Assembly: GCF_000380165.1 (NCBI RefSeq)
Contig: NZ_KB904634.1
Coordinates: 125,131 to 189,130, forward strand
Length of the DNA stretch: 64,000 bases
Direction: 5' to 3'
Source: Wenjunlia vitaminophila DSM 41686
GTDB taxonomy: Bacteria; Actinomycetota; Actinomycetes; Streptomycetales; Streptomycetaceae
A program made the position numbers and the translations under genes. The notes under the pieces are model-generated. The model was not told the origin of the DNA. It did no database searches and saw nothing but the letters and a program-made list of their open reading frames with translations. Shown in pieces: positions 17,133 to 25,299 of the stretch (the stretch's first letter is position 1; every line of letters starts with the position of its first letter).

Positions 17133-17867
17133 ATGCCGTTCGACCACAACGACCACTACCACCGCCTCCTGCTGCGTCAGATACCCGTCGGCTGCCGCAC
17201 GGCGCTGGACGTGGGGTGCGGCACCGGTCGGTTCGCCCGACGGCTCGCCGGCCTCGGCATCGAGGTGACCGCGGTGGACGCGTCGGCGGACGTGCTCAGC
17301 GCGGCCCACGCGGCTCACCCAGGGCAGCGCCAGCCCCGCTACCGGCAGGCCGACGTCACCACGCTGGAGCTGCCCGCGGGCCACTACGACTTCATCAGTT
17401 GTCTGAGCAGCCTGCACCACATGCCGTTCGACACCCTGGGACGACTGCGCGACGCGCTCGCCCCCGGTGGGGTCCTGGCGGTTCTCGGGCCCTATGCCGA
17501 GCGCACGGCCGCTGACTACGCGTGGGCGCTGGCCGCTGTCCCGGTCAACGCCGTCGTTCGGACCGCCGTCGCCGCGAAGGACCTGGCCTGCGCCACCCCG
17601 GTCCCGCTCCGGCCCCCGGTGCGGCCGGCTGACATGCCGCTGGCCGTCGTCCGCCGCGAGGCCGCCGCCCTGCTCCCCGGGTGCACCGTCCGGCGACTGC
17701 TGTTCTGGCGCTTCCTGCTGGTGTACCGGCAGGAAGCGGTGACGGCACCGCGGCCGGCCGGGGAACCGCGGGCGTCGCGGCGGCGGGACGACGGGGACGG
17801 AGTCCCGCCCGTGCCCGAGCGGGGCAACCGGGCGCAGGGCCGCGAAGCCACCCCGTCAACCGGGTGA
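17133..17867 (+). CDS. Class I SAM-dependent methyltransferase
   Basis: 244 residues starting MPFDHNDHYHRLLL. Motif I is ALDVGCGTGRFARRLA, motif II VTAVDASADVLSAA, motif III YDFISCLSSLHHM and motif IV LAPGGVLAVLG. The last 60 residues are Arg/Pro-rich and probably disordered. Close to UbiE/Methyltransf_11-type enzymes acting on small molecules; substrate unknown. A GTG nine codons upstream is in frame, but the leaderless -10 favours this ATG. Confidence 0.87.
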   Translation: MPFDHNDHYHRLLLRQIPVGCRTALDVGCGTGRFARRLAGLGIEVTAVDASADVLSAAHAAHPGQRQPRYRQADVTTLELPAGHYDFISCLSSLHHMPFDTLGRLRDALAPGGVLAVLGPYAERTAADYAWALAAVPVNAVVRTAVAAKDLACATPVPLRPPVRPADMPLAVVRREAAALLPGCTVRRLLFWRFLLVYRQEAVTAPRPAGEPRASRRRDDGDGVPPVPERGNRAQGREATPSTG

Positions 17868-17960
17868 ACCCCTCCCCGAACAGCCCAAGCCGGCGAGGCC
17901 CACCCCTGCGACCCGGGTGACGATCGGCTGGACACCCCCGAAGCGAGGAGCAGGCCCGCC

Positions 17961-18230
17961 ATGCTGGAAAGCACCCGCCCCCAGAGCCACGTCGAGGGCC
18001 CCTCCGCGGGCCCTTCCGACCGCACCGTCACGCAGGTCGGCGTCGCGGGCGAAGCGGAAGGACAGCGGCCGGGGGCACAGCCTCCCGTCCGCCGTCCGGA
18101 CGACGCCCGGACGGTCACCGTGGCCCCGTCGCCCGAGCCCGGCCGGGGGCGCCATCGCGCCTGCGGCGACTACTGGTTCGACGAGCACGAGAAGCGGACG
18201 GACACGGCGGCCCCAGGAGCGTTCCGCTGA
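17961..18230 (+). CDS. Possible small hypothetical protein
   Basis: 89 residues (MLESTRPQSHVEG...ACGDYWFDEHEKRTDTA). A GAGGAG site ten bases before the ATG is good, and the C-terminal CGDYWFDEHEK is not the Arg/Pro-rich sort of sequence produced by shadow frames. No family recognised, no signal peptide or membrane helix. It lies in a 410-base gap before the convergent DUF3618 gene. Could be a real small protein or chance. Confidence 0.4.
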   Translation: MLESTRPQSHVEGPSAGPSDRTVTQVGVAGEAEGQRPGAQPPVRRPDDARTVTVAPSPEPGRGRHRACGDYWFDEHEKRTDTAAPGAFR

Positions 18231-18279
18231 TCTGACGGCACCGCCGTGCGCGGGAGCGCCGCCCCTCGAGCGGCGCGAC

Positions 18280-18702
18280 CTACCGGTGCCGGTGGCAGTG
18301 CCGGTGGCGGGCGCGCCGGAGCGCCAGGACGGCGACGGCCAGTCCGCCGGCACCCGCAGCCACCCTGGTCGCGTTGCACCGTGCGGCCTGGGCGACCCCG
18401 GCCAGGGTCTCGCCGGCCAGGGCGGGTTCCTCCGTGCCGCCCTCCACTCCGGTACCCGCGGCGCCTCCCGCGGCCCCCCGCCGGGGCACCCGCTCCTGCA
18501 CCGTCTGCGTGGCGTTGTCGACCTGCTGTCTGGCCCGGGTTCGCAGGGCGGCGGCCCGGTGCAGGGCGCGACCCTTGACGTCGGCCTTGGCCGCGAGCTC
18601 CTCGACGGTGCGCCCCAGGCTCTCACGGGTCTTCTCGATCTCCTGGCGCAGTTCCTCGGGGCTCGTGCCCGGGGCCGCGCCTCGTTCCGGCTTGGTGCTC
18701 AT
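18280..18702 (-). CDS. DUF3618 protein
   Basis: 140 residues. The N-terminal DUF3618 signature is SPEELRQEIEKTRESLGRTVEELAAKADVKGRA, seen here as PEELRQEIEKTRESLGRTV and what follows; a Gly/Ala-rich linker leads to one hydrophobic segment (about 112-130) and a His/Arg-rich end. Family members are membrane-anchored helical proteins usually found, as here, directly behind a holin-superfamily protein. The ATG overlaps the upstream gene's stop by four bases. Confidence 0.85.
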   Translation of the reverse strand: MSTKPERGAAPGTSPEELRQEIEKTRESLGRTVEELAAKADVKGRALHRAAALRTRARQQVDNATQTVQERVPRRGAAGGAAGTGVEGGTEEPALAGETLAGVAQAARCNATRVAAGAGGLAVAVLALRRARHRHCHRHR

Positions 18703-19136
18703 CGGTGGGCCCTCTCCCTGATCTGTTCCATGTCTGCCTTGACGCTCTCGATGAAGTCCGGCGGTGTGGACGGCGTCGCGAGCTTCACCTGGGCCACACC
18801 GATCAGCGCCATGCAGGCCGCGAGGAGCATCAGGGCTCCGAACATGACGAGGGCGGCGGCCCACACCGGCAGTACCAGCGCGAGTGCCGCCGTCCCCGCG
18901 CCCACCAGGGGCACCAGGGCGAAGAGAGCCACCACGCCGGCGCCGCCGAGCATCCCGCCGCCGAGGCCGAAGCGCTTCCCCTTGGCGGCCATCTCTGCCT
19001 GCGCCAACCGCATCTCCTGGCGGACCAGGAGGGTGATCTGTTCCGACGCCTGCTTGACCAGCTCACCCGTGGAGTGCTCGCGCACCGTCGGCGGCGCTTC
19101 CGCCGCGGTGGGCCGGTCCTGGACGACTCCAGCCAT
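18699..19136 (-). CDS. Phage-holin-family (DUF1469-like) membrane protein
   Basis: 145 residues: a soluble helix (about 20-55, STGELVKQASEQITLLVRQE then MRLAQAEM) followed by two membrane helices (about 60-83 and 88-115) and a charged tail. This is the layout of the actinobacterial Phage_holin_3_6 family, which is chromosomal and not evidence of prophage. It forms a two-gene operon with the DUF3618 gene. Divergent from the GH3 gene. Confidence 0.88.
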   Translation of the reverse strand: MAGVVQDRPTAAEAPPTVREHSTGELVKQASEQITLLVRQEMRLAQAEMAAKGKRFGLGGGMLGGAGVVALFALVPLVGAGTAALALVLPVWAAALVMFGALMLLAACMALIGVAQVKLATPSTPPDFIESVKADMEQIRERAHR

Positions 19137-19321
19137 CGGTCATTCGCCTCCCGTGTGCGTGTGTTCTCCGGCTACCCAGGGCGACGCGGGCTACCCCCGG
19201 CAGCGAACACAGATCCGACCGACAGGCGGTAAAACCCGCAAAAGCCCGATTTACCCCATCAGAGAGCGCATCATCGTGTCCGGGAATAAAGGCCGTAAAC
19301 CGGTCAAAAGGAGTCATTAAC

Positions 19322-22300
19322 GTGCGACGATGGATGTCGATCCGATCCCCGGGCACGTGCCCCCCGGGGATCGGAGCGAGACGTGGCAGGGCCCGGTACC
19401 GCGGGTCCCTGGCCGGGCGGATCACGCCCCGGGAGGGCCGCCGATCGAAGTCGGGGGCCCGCCGTGGTGCCGTGCTCGCCGCGGCGGTGCTGGTGGCCGG
19501 GCTGGTCCCGCTGGGAGTGGGTGGCGCCCCAGCCACCGCCGGAGGATCGGTCGTGGCCGCGGGGCCGGTCATCGCGGGCGATCCGTCCACCATGGACGGC
19601 CCCCTCGCGGTCGAGGAACCGGCCGCGGCCGGTGTGGCGCCACCGCGGCTGCTGGACGGCTTCGAGGGAGAGACGCCGTTCGCCACACCCCCGGCCGCCG
19701 GGATCTACCCCTGGGGTGCCCACACCCGGGACCGCCCCACCCTGAGCCTGCAGAGGCGCGCCGACGCCCCGGAGGGCCACGCGGTGCTCCACGGAAGGTA
19801 CGAGATCAGCACCCGCGGCGGCTTCACCCGCAACGTCAGCAACGACGACGCCCCCCAGGACTGGAGCACGCACCGCGGGCTGCGCTTCTGGTGGTACGGG
19901 CAGAACGACGTCCCCCTCCCCGCGGGCACCGGGAAACGCATCCGGATCGACATCAAGGACGGTGGTGCCGACGCCGAGGCGTCCGAGCTGTGGACCACGT
20001 CGTTCACTGACGACTGGCAGGGCTGGCACCTGGTGGAGATCCCGTTCTCCACGCTGCGGTACCGCACCGACTACCAACCCGTGGGCGGCATCGACCAGAT
20101 CCTCGACCTCACCCGCGTGTGGGGCTACGCCGTCACCCTGCCCAGTGGGGGCAAGGCCCAGTTCGCCATGGACGGGGTGGCCCTCTACGGAACCCCCGAT
20201 CCCGAACTGCGGGCCAGTGTGCGCACCGACGCCGCGGTCTACCCGGTGAACGAGGGCGACACGGCCAAGGTCCGGATCTCCCTGGTCACCGCGGGCCACA
20301 GGCCGCTGGCCAAGCCGGTGACGGTCCGCTACGAGACCGGTGGGGGAAGCGCCCAGGACGGCAGCGACTACACGCCCGTCTCAGGCAGCTTCACCTTCCC
20401 GGTCGGTGCCTCCTCCGGCTCGTCCAGGACCGTGACCGTGCGCACGGCGGGCAACGGGCGTGCGGAGACCGCCGAGACCGTGCCGTTCACGATGCGGGTC
20501 CACGGCGCCAGGCCGCCCGCGGACCAGCCGAAGATCGCGATCAACGCCCACGACCTGCCCTACCTGGACCCCGGGCGTCCCGTGGGGGAGCGGGTCAAGG
20601 ACCTGCTCTCCAGGATGACCCTGGAGGAGAAGGTCGGGCAGATGACCCAGGCGGAGCGGAGCGCCCTGCGTTCCCAGGACGACATCTCCACCTACGCGCT
20701 GGGGTCGCTGCTCTCCGGCGGCGGCTCCGCCCCCACCCCGAACAACCCGCAGGGCTGGGCCCGGATGGTCAACTCGTACCAGCTCCGCGCCCAACAGACC
20801 CGGCTGCAGGTCCCGTTGCTGTACGGCGCGGACGCGGTGCACGGACACAACAACCTGCACGGCGCCACGATCATGCCGCACAACATCGGGCTCGGCGCCA
20901 CCCGTGACCCGGCCCTGGTCCAGCGCACGGGTGAGGTCACCGCCCGGGAGACCCGGGCCACGGGGGTCGCCTGGACCTTCGCCCCCTGCCTGTGCGTGGT
21001 CCGCGACGACCGGTGGGGCCGTTCCTACGAGTCGTTCGGTGAGGACCCGGCACTGGTGGAGTCCATGGAGACGGTCATCCAGGGTCTCCAGGGCCGGGTC
21101 GACGGCCGCGACCTCGCCGACGGCGACCGGGTGCTGGCCACCGCCAAGCACTACGTCGGCGACGGGGGTACCGTCTACGGCTCCTCCACCACCGGCAGCT
21201 ACACCATCGACCAGGGGGTGACCACCGTCACCCGGGACGTCCTGCGGAGGGTGCACCTCGCCCCGTACGCCGAGGCCGTGCGGCGCGGCGTGGGAACGGT
21301 GATGCCGTCGTTCTCCAGCGTGGACCTGACCGATGACGGCAAGGGCCCGGTGAAGATGCACGGCAACGACGAGTTGATCAACGGGGAGCTGAAGGGCCGG
21401 ATGGGCTTCCCCGGCCTGGTGGTCAGCGACTGGCAGGGCATCGACCAACTGCCCGGTGACTACCCCAGCGACGTGCGGACCTCGATCAACGCCGGCCTCG
21501 ACATGATCATGGTGCCGGACGCCTACCAGGAGTTCGTCCGCACCCTGCTGGACGAGGTCAGGGCCGGCCGGGTCGACGAGGCGCGGATCGACGACGCCGT
21601 GTCGAGGATCCTGCGGACCAAGTTCCAGCTCGGCCTGTTCGAGAAGCCCTACGCGGACACCACCCACGCGGACACGATCGGCTCCGCCCAGCACCGCGCG
21701 GTGGCCCGGCAGGCGGTGGCCGGCTCCCAGGTGTTGCTGAAGAACCGCGGCGGACTGCTGCCGCTGCCCGCCGACAGCAAGGTCTACCTGGCCGGCAGCA
21801 ACGCCGACGACCTGGGCAACCAGGCCGGCGGATGGACCGTCACCTGGCAGGGCGGGTCCGGGAGGACGACCGTGGGAACCACCATCCGCGAGGGCATCCA
21901 CCAGGTCGCCCCGCGCGCCTCGGTCACCTACAGCAAGGACGCCTCCGCACCCACCAGGGGTCATGACGTGGGCGTGGTGGTGGTCGGCGAGACGCCCTAC
22001 GCGGAGGGCATCGGGGACGTGGGCAACGAGCACGACATGTGGCTGGGCAAGGCCGACCAGCGGGCCGTGGACACCGTGTGCGGCGCGATGAAGTGCGTGG
22101 TGCTGGTCGTCTCCGGCCGCCCACAGCTCCTCGGCGACCAGTTGCGGTCCATCGACGCCCTGGTCGCCTCGTGGCTGCCGGGCACCGAGGGCGCGGGGGT
22201 CGCCGACGTGCTGTTCGGCCGACGCCCCTTCACCGGGCGCAACCCGGTGTCGTGGCCCAGGACGATCGATCAGCAGCCGATCAACGTCGGCGACGAGAGG

Positions 22301-22663
22301 TACGACCCGGAGTTCCCGTACGGCTGGGGGCTGACCACCGAGCACCAGGTGCGCGCCGCGCTGTCGCAGGCCGGCGTGGGCCGCAGGGCGCTGGCCGTCC
22401 GGGACTGGGACCGTCACCCGCGACAGGTGTTCCGGTCGTTGTGGCGTGCCGCCGCCATCCTCCAGCACACCCCGCACTCCTGGCGCGAGCGGAACGCGGT
22501 CGTCGGTGCCGCACGCCACCTGGCCCAGCGGGCGGTCGTCGCCCATGACGCCCAGTCCGCCACCGCCAAGCTGACCGCGGACGCGGAACACCGTCTGCTG
22601 ACCGGTGACGTGGTGGGCGCGGTGTCCCTGCTGGCCGAGGCCCACCGGACGGCGGTGGGGTGA
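19322..22663 (+). CDS. Secreted GH3 beta-glucosidase with N-terminal binding and Calx-beta domains
   Basis: 1113 residues, long for GH3. Order: basic leader and signal peptide (to about 70), a beta-sandwich sugar-binding region (about 118-298, LLDGFEGETPF...GLRFWWYG...GKAQFAMDGVALYG), a Calx-beta domain (about 298-398, VYPVNEGDTAKVRISL...DGSDYTPVSGSFTFP), then the GH3 catalytic domain with nucleophile Asp in GLVVSDWQGID, the KHYVGDGGT motif, and the GH3 C-terminal domain (VAGSQVLLKNRGGLLPLP) plus about 90 extra residues. It probably releases glucose from beta-glucans or cello-oligosaccharides outside the cell. GTG start after AAAGGAG. A strong terminator follows. Confidence 0.93.
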   Translation: MRRWMSIRSPGTCPPGIGARRGRARYRGSLAGRITPREGRRSKSGARRGAVLAAAVLVAGLVPLGVGGAPATAGGSVVAAGPVIAGDPSTMDGPLAVEEPAAAGVAPPRLLDGFEGETPFATPPAAGIYPWGAHTRDRPTLSLQRRADAPEGHAVLHGRYEISTRGGFTRNVSNDDAPQDWSTHRGLRFWWYGQNDVPLPAGTGKRIRIDIKDGGADAEASELWTTSFTDDWQGWHLVEIPFSTLRYRTDYQPVGGIDQILDLTRVWGYAVTLPSGGKAQFAMDGVALYGTPDPELRASVRTDAAVYPVNEGDTAKVRISLVTAGHRPLAKPVTVRYETGGGSAQDGSDYTPVSGSFTFPVGASSGSSRTVTVRTAGNGRAETAETVPFTMRVHGARPPADQPKIAINAHDLPYLDPGRPVGERVKDLLSRMTLEEKVGQMTQAERSALRSQDDISTYALGSLLSGGGSAPTPNNPQGWARMVNSYQLRAQQTRLQVPLLYGADAVHGHNNLHGATIMPHNIGLGATRDPALVQRTGEVTARETRATGVAWTFAPCLCVVRDDRWGRSYESFGEDPALVESMETVIQGLQGRVDGRDLADGDRVLATAKHYVGDGGTVYGSSTTGSYTIDQGVTTVTRDVLRRVHLAPYAEAVRRGVGTVMPSFSSVDLTDDGKGPVKMHGNDELINGELKGRMGFPGLVVSDWQGIDQLPGDYPSDVRTSINAGLDMIMVPDAYQEFVRTLLDEVRAGRVDEARIDDAVSRILRTKFQLGLFEKPYADTTHADTIGSAQHRAVARQAVAGSQVLLKNRGGLLPLPADSKVYLAGSNADDLGNQAGGWTVTWQGGSGRTTVGTTIREGIHQVAPRASVTYSKDASAPTRGHDVGVVVVGETPYAEGIGDVGNEHDMWLGKADQRAVDTVCGAMKCVVLVVSGRPQLLGDQLRSIDALVASWLPGTEGAGVADVLFGRRPFTGRNPVSWPRTIDQQPINVGDERYDPEFPYGWGLTTEHQVRAALSQAGVGRRALAVRDWDRHPRQVFRSLWRAAAILQHTPHSWRERNAVVGAARHLAQRAVVAHDAQSATAKLTADAEHRLLTGDVVGAVSLLAEAHRTAVG

Positions 22664-22709
22664 CGCCCGGCCCGTGGGCCCACCCACCGGGTGGACGCAC
22701 GGGCCGAGG

Positions 22710-22755
22710 CCCCGGCAAGGAGGGCCCCGCCGAGGCGGGGCCCTCCTTGCCGGGG
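22710..22755. terminator. Strong bidirectional terminator, 22-bp perfect stem
   Basis: 22710-22731 and 22734-22755 are exact complements with two bases between (four-base loop if one pair opens). It lies 46 bases past the GH3 stop and 38 bases past the end of the convergent protease gene. Confidence 0.85.
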
Positions 22756-22793
22756 CGTGACCTGCGCCGCTGGCGGTGGCCACGGCCCAGGGG

Positions 22794-23867
22794 TCAGTTC
22801 AGCGACACGTCGTACGCGTTGAGTGCCTCGTCCACGGGCTGGAAGTAGGTGATTCCGCCCGAGGCGCAGTCCCCGTTTCCCCCCGACGTCAGCCCCAGGG
22901 CCTGACTGCCGTGGAAGAAGGGCCCGCCGCTGTCGCCGGGCTCGGCGCAGGCATCGGTGCCGACCAGACCCGTCACCGTCCCCTGGGGGTAGTTGACCGT
23001 GGTGCCCACACTGATCACGTGTCCGCCACGCACCCCGGTGGTGCTGCCGCTGCGCTGCACCGACTGGCCGACGAACGCCGTGCCCACCTTGTCGATCTTC
23101 TGGGACCGCCCGTCGTGCAGGCTGACGTCACCGGGACGCGGGACCCAGGCGGTGGTGCGTTCGAGCAGGCCGTAGTCGTTCCCCGGGAAACTGCTGCCGA
23201 CGGTGTCCCCCAACTCCTCCTGGCCGCGGGGGTCGGTGAACCACTTGCCCCTGCCAGCGGTGCAGTGCCCGGCGGTCAGGGTGAAGTGGCGGTTGCCCCG
23301 GTGGACGTTGAAACCGGCGGAGCACCGGATGTTGCCGGCGTAGATGGGCTCCCCGCCGGCCAGGTAGGGGCTGAACCTTCCCCGGTGGCGCTCCAGTCGG
23401 GCCGCGTCGCCGAGCGTGGTGATGACGCCGTTGAGCTGGGCGAGTTCGGTGTCGGACACCGTCTCGTCCGCGCGCACCACCACCTGGTTGGACTGGGGGT
23501 CCGCCGCCCAGGCGGTGCCGGGGATGCGGGCGCTCTTCTCCAGCGTGCTGAGCGCGGCGGCCAGTTCCACGCCGCTGCGCCTGACCACGCGGGGTGTGGC
23601 CCCGGAGGCCCTGACCTGCTCCGCGGCGGTGCTGCTGGTGACGTTGACCACCATCCGGCCGACCGAGTCACGGTAGTAGCCGGCGGTGCTCTCGGGCCCG
23701 AGCAGCGACTCGAGGGTGGCCACCCGCCTGACCTCGAGCTCGTCGGCGGGGGCCGCGGTGGCGCCGTGCACACCTGAGGTGGTACTCGTGATCAGGCCCA
23801 CGGCCGCGAGGGCGACGAAGGGCGCGCGCGGTCTGGCTCTCGGCCGGCGGGGTCTGCTTGCGCTCAT
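22794..23867 (-). CDS. Secreted S1 serine protease (streptogrisin / alpha-lytic type)
   Basis: 357 residues: signal peptide (to about 39), a propeptide with the alpha-lytic-protease pro-domain pattern (about 45-165, ending near the mature start YLAGGEPIYAGN), and the protease domain. Catalytic triad: His201 in LTAGHC, Asp231 in GNDYGLL and Ser313 in GDSGGPF. Cys pairs at 182/202 and 307/334-like positions fit the family disulfides. Expected to be an extracellular protease of broad or Phe/Leu preference; specificity not deduced. Alone, leftward, sharing the terminator with GH3. Confidence 0.93.
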   Translation of the reverse strand: MSASRPRRPRARPRAPFVALAAVGLITSTTSGVHGATAAPADELEVRRVATLESLLGPESTAGYYRDSVGRMVVNVTSSTAAEQVRASGATPRVVRRSGVELAAALSTLEKSARIPGTAWAADPQSNQVVVRADETVSDTELAQLNGVITTLGDAARLERHRGRFSPYLAGGEPIYAGNIRCSAGFNVHRGNRHFTLTAGHCTAGRGKWFTDPRGQEELGDTVGSSFPGNDYGLLERTTAWVPRPGDVSLHDGRSQKIDKVGTAFVGQSVQRSGSTTGVRGGHVISVGTTVNYPQGTVTGLVGTDACAEPGDSGGPFFHGSQALGLTSGGNGDCASGGITYFQPVDEALNAYDVSLN

Positions 23868-24141
23868 CTGAACCTCCTGGGTCGGAGCCGCTGACGGGCT
23901 CTCGGATCGCAGCGATCCGTACCCGAAGCACCTTCACCGAACGCCGGGGTGACCACCAACGGAGTACGTCAGGTGACGGCACGTGACGCGCCCTCGCGGC
24001 CAGCTCGGACACGCGGGTGAGGATCAGGTGACGTGCCATCAACCAGGTGAGAACCCGTGGTCGCCCTCGACCACGGGCATCCCCGGTCAGGTGGGGCCTC
24101 TCGCTGCGCCGTGGGGCGGGACCGCGTCGGGAAGCGGGCGT

Positions 24142-24600
24142 TCAGGAGGCCTGGCACTGGTCGCCGACGGCCCGGAGGTCGGGTTCCGACCGCGGTGACA
24201 GCACGGGCGCCAGCGACTGCGACGGGGTCGGATCACTTTGGGTGTCGGAGCCCTGCGGCTCTTCCCCAGGCGTCTCCCGTTCGACCTCCCGGTCGAGGGT
24301 GTCCCGTTCCAGGAACAGCGAGAGCAGCCCGCTGATGGGCACCCCGGCCTCCGCCGGGTGCCGGAACCGGCTGTCTGCATGGACGGTGTAGCGGTTCCGC
24401 CGGCCGATCCTGGTCCGGGTGATGCAGCCCGCGGCCTCGAGATCGGCGACGATCGCCTGCGCCGCCCGCTCGGTGATCCCGGCGGTTGCGGCGACCTCCC
24501 TCAGCCGCACGTCGGGATTGCGGGCGATCTCAAGCAGGACACGGGCATGGCTGGTCAGGAACGTCCAACGTGCCGCCCGGCGGCCCTCGAGGTCGGCCAT
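24142..24600 (-). CDS. Winged-helix transcriptional regulator
   Basis: 152 residues. N-terminal winged HTH (about 11-70: FLTSHARVLLEIARN, VRLREVAATAGITERAAQAI, VADLEAAGCITRTRIGRRNRYTV) like MarR/ArsR-type proteins of actinomycetes; the second half is acidic and Ser/Pro/Glu-rich with a short conserved piece (HPAEAGVPISGLLSLFLERD). It is divergent from the STAS gene, with a palindrome between them. Ligand and targets unknown. Confidence 0.82.
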   Translation of the reverse strand: MADLEGRRAARWTFLTSHARVLLEIARNPDVRLREVAATAGITERAAQAIVADLEAAGCITRTRIGRRNRYTVHADSRFRHPAEAGVPISGLLSLFLERDTLDREVERETPGEEPQGSDTQSDPTPSQSLAPVLSPRSEPDLRAVGDQCQAS

Positions 24601-24652
24601 GTCCCCATCATACGGTCGCGGGGTCGGATGTCAGCCCTCCACGTCCCCCTCG

Positions 24653-24676
24653 ATTCGCGAATGGTCATTGGCGAAT
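24653..24676. promoter_or_regulatory. Palindrome pair between the wHTH and STAS genes
   Basis: ATTCGCGAAT (24653-24662) is a perfect 10-bp palindrome; its left half also pairs with GCGAAT at 24671-24676. It sits in an AT-richer stretch 53 bases before the wHTH start, a plausible autoregulatory operator. Confidence 0.4.
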
Positions 24677-24811
24677 TAAATCTCTGGTGTTGTGTTGACT
24701 CCCCGTCGGGAAACGGACCACGATCGAGGGACGCGCCGTTCTGGCGCGAACGGGCTCGATCCCAGCCGGCCACGGCCGGGCCAGGAGAACCCGACCGGAT
24801 GCGAGGAGACA

Positions 24812-25156
24812 TTGACCACCACCCCACTGTTCGGCGTGCGCGCCACCCACGACGACCACACGGCCCACCTCGCCCTGGACGGCGAGATGGACATGGAGGC
24901 CGTGGCAGTGTTCCACTCCCAGGTCTGCCTGTGCCTGTCCTCGCGGCCCGAGGCACTCGTCCTCGACCTCGGCCGGCTCAGCTTCTGCGACTGTGCGGGA
25001 CTCAACCTGCTGCTGTGGGCGAGGGAGCGGGCCCTGGAGAGCGGAGCCTCCTTCACCCTGCGCCACGTCCGCACCCAACCGGGCCGCCTCTTCGCGGTCT
25101 CGGGCACCGCCCATCTCCTGGGAACGGGTCAGAGCACCGTGACGCTCGCCTCGTGA
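24812..25156 (+). CDS. STAS-domain (anti-sigma-factor-antagonist-like) protein without phospho-serine
   Basis: 114 residues. STAS fold: strand HTAHLALDGEMDMEAVAVF, then ALVLDLGRLSFCDCAGLNLLL and the C-terminal RTQPGRLFAVSGTAHLL. Start is TTG 24812 with GAGGAG four bases upstream; the longer frame upstream is Arg/Pro-rich. In SpoIIAA/BldG-type antagonists the loop reads D-S-S/T-G-L and carries the phosphorylated Ser; here it is D-C-A-G-L, so neither position can be phosphorylated. No kinase or anti-sigma gene is adjacent. Confidence 0.83.
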   Translation: MTTTPLFGVRATHDDHTAHLALDGEMDMEAVAVFHSQVCLCLSSRPEALVLDLGRLSFCDCAGLNLLLWARERALESGASFTLRHVRTQPGRLFAVSGTAHLLGTGQSTVTLAS

Positions 25157-25299
25157 CGCCCCCGGCGTTCCCCTGAAAGGGTGCATCGAGGGCTGAACGG
25201 CATCAACCCCCACCACCCGGGGCAGGTAGCCCGACAAGGGTCGCGGTACCGGCCGCGCCGCCGTACCGCCCCGCTGCCTCACCGTGGGAGGTGACCGCC

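Noticed and set aside
15309-17420. A 703-residue minus-strand frame opposite the GT-C-like gene
   Set aside because: Antisense composition without domains; the plus strand shows regular membrane helices.
18699-19136. Holin-family gene as a sign of prophage
   Set aside because: This holin superfamily is chromosomal in actinobacteria and pairs with DUF3618; no phage structural, integrase or attachment sequences are nearby.
20381-22783. An 800-residue minus-strand open frame inside the GH3 gene
   Set aside because: Same antisense artefact (Val/Gly/His/Gln-rich, no motif); the GH3 catalytic motifs are on the plus strand.
23868-24141. Repeated GGTGACG and CACGTGAC words upstream of the protease gene
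   Set aside because: Short, imperfect and without consistent spacing; not enough for an operator or repeat call.
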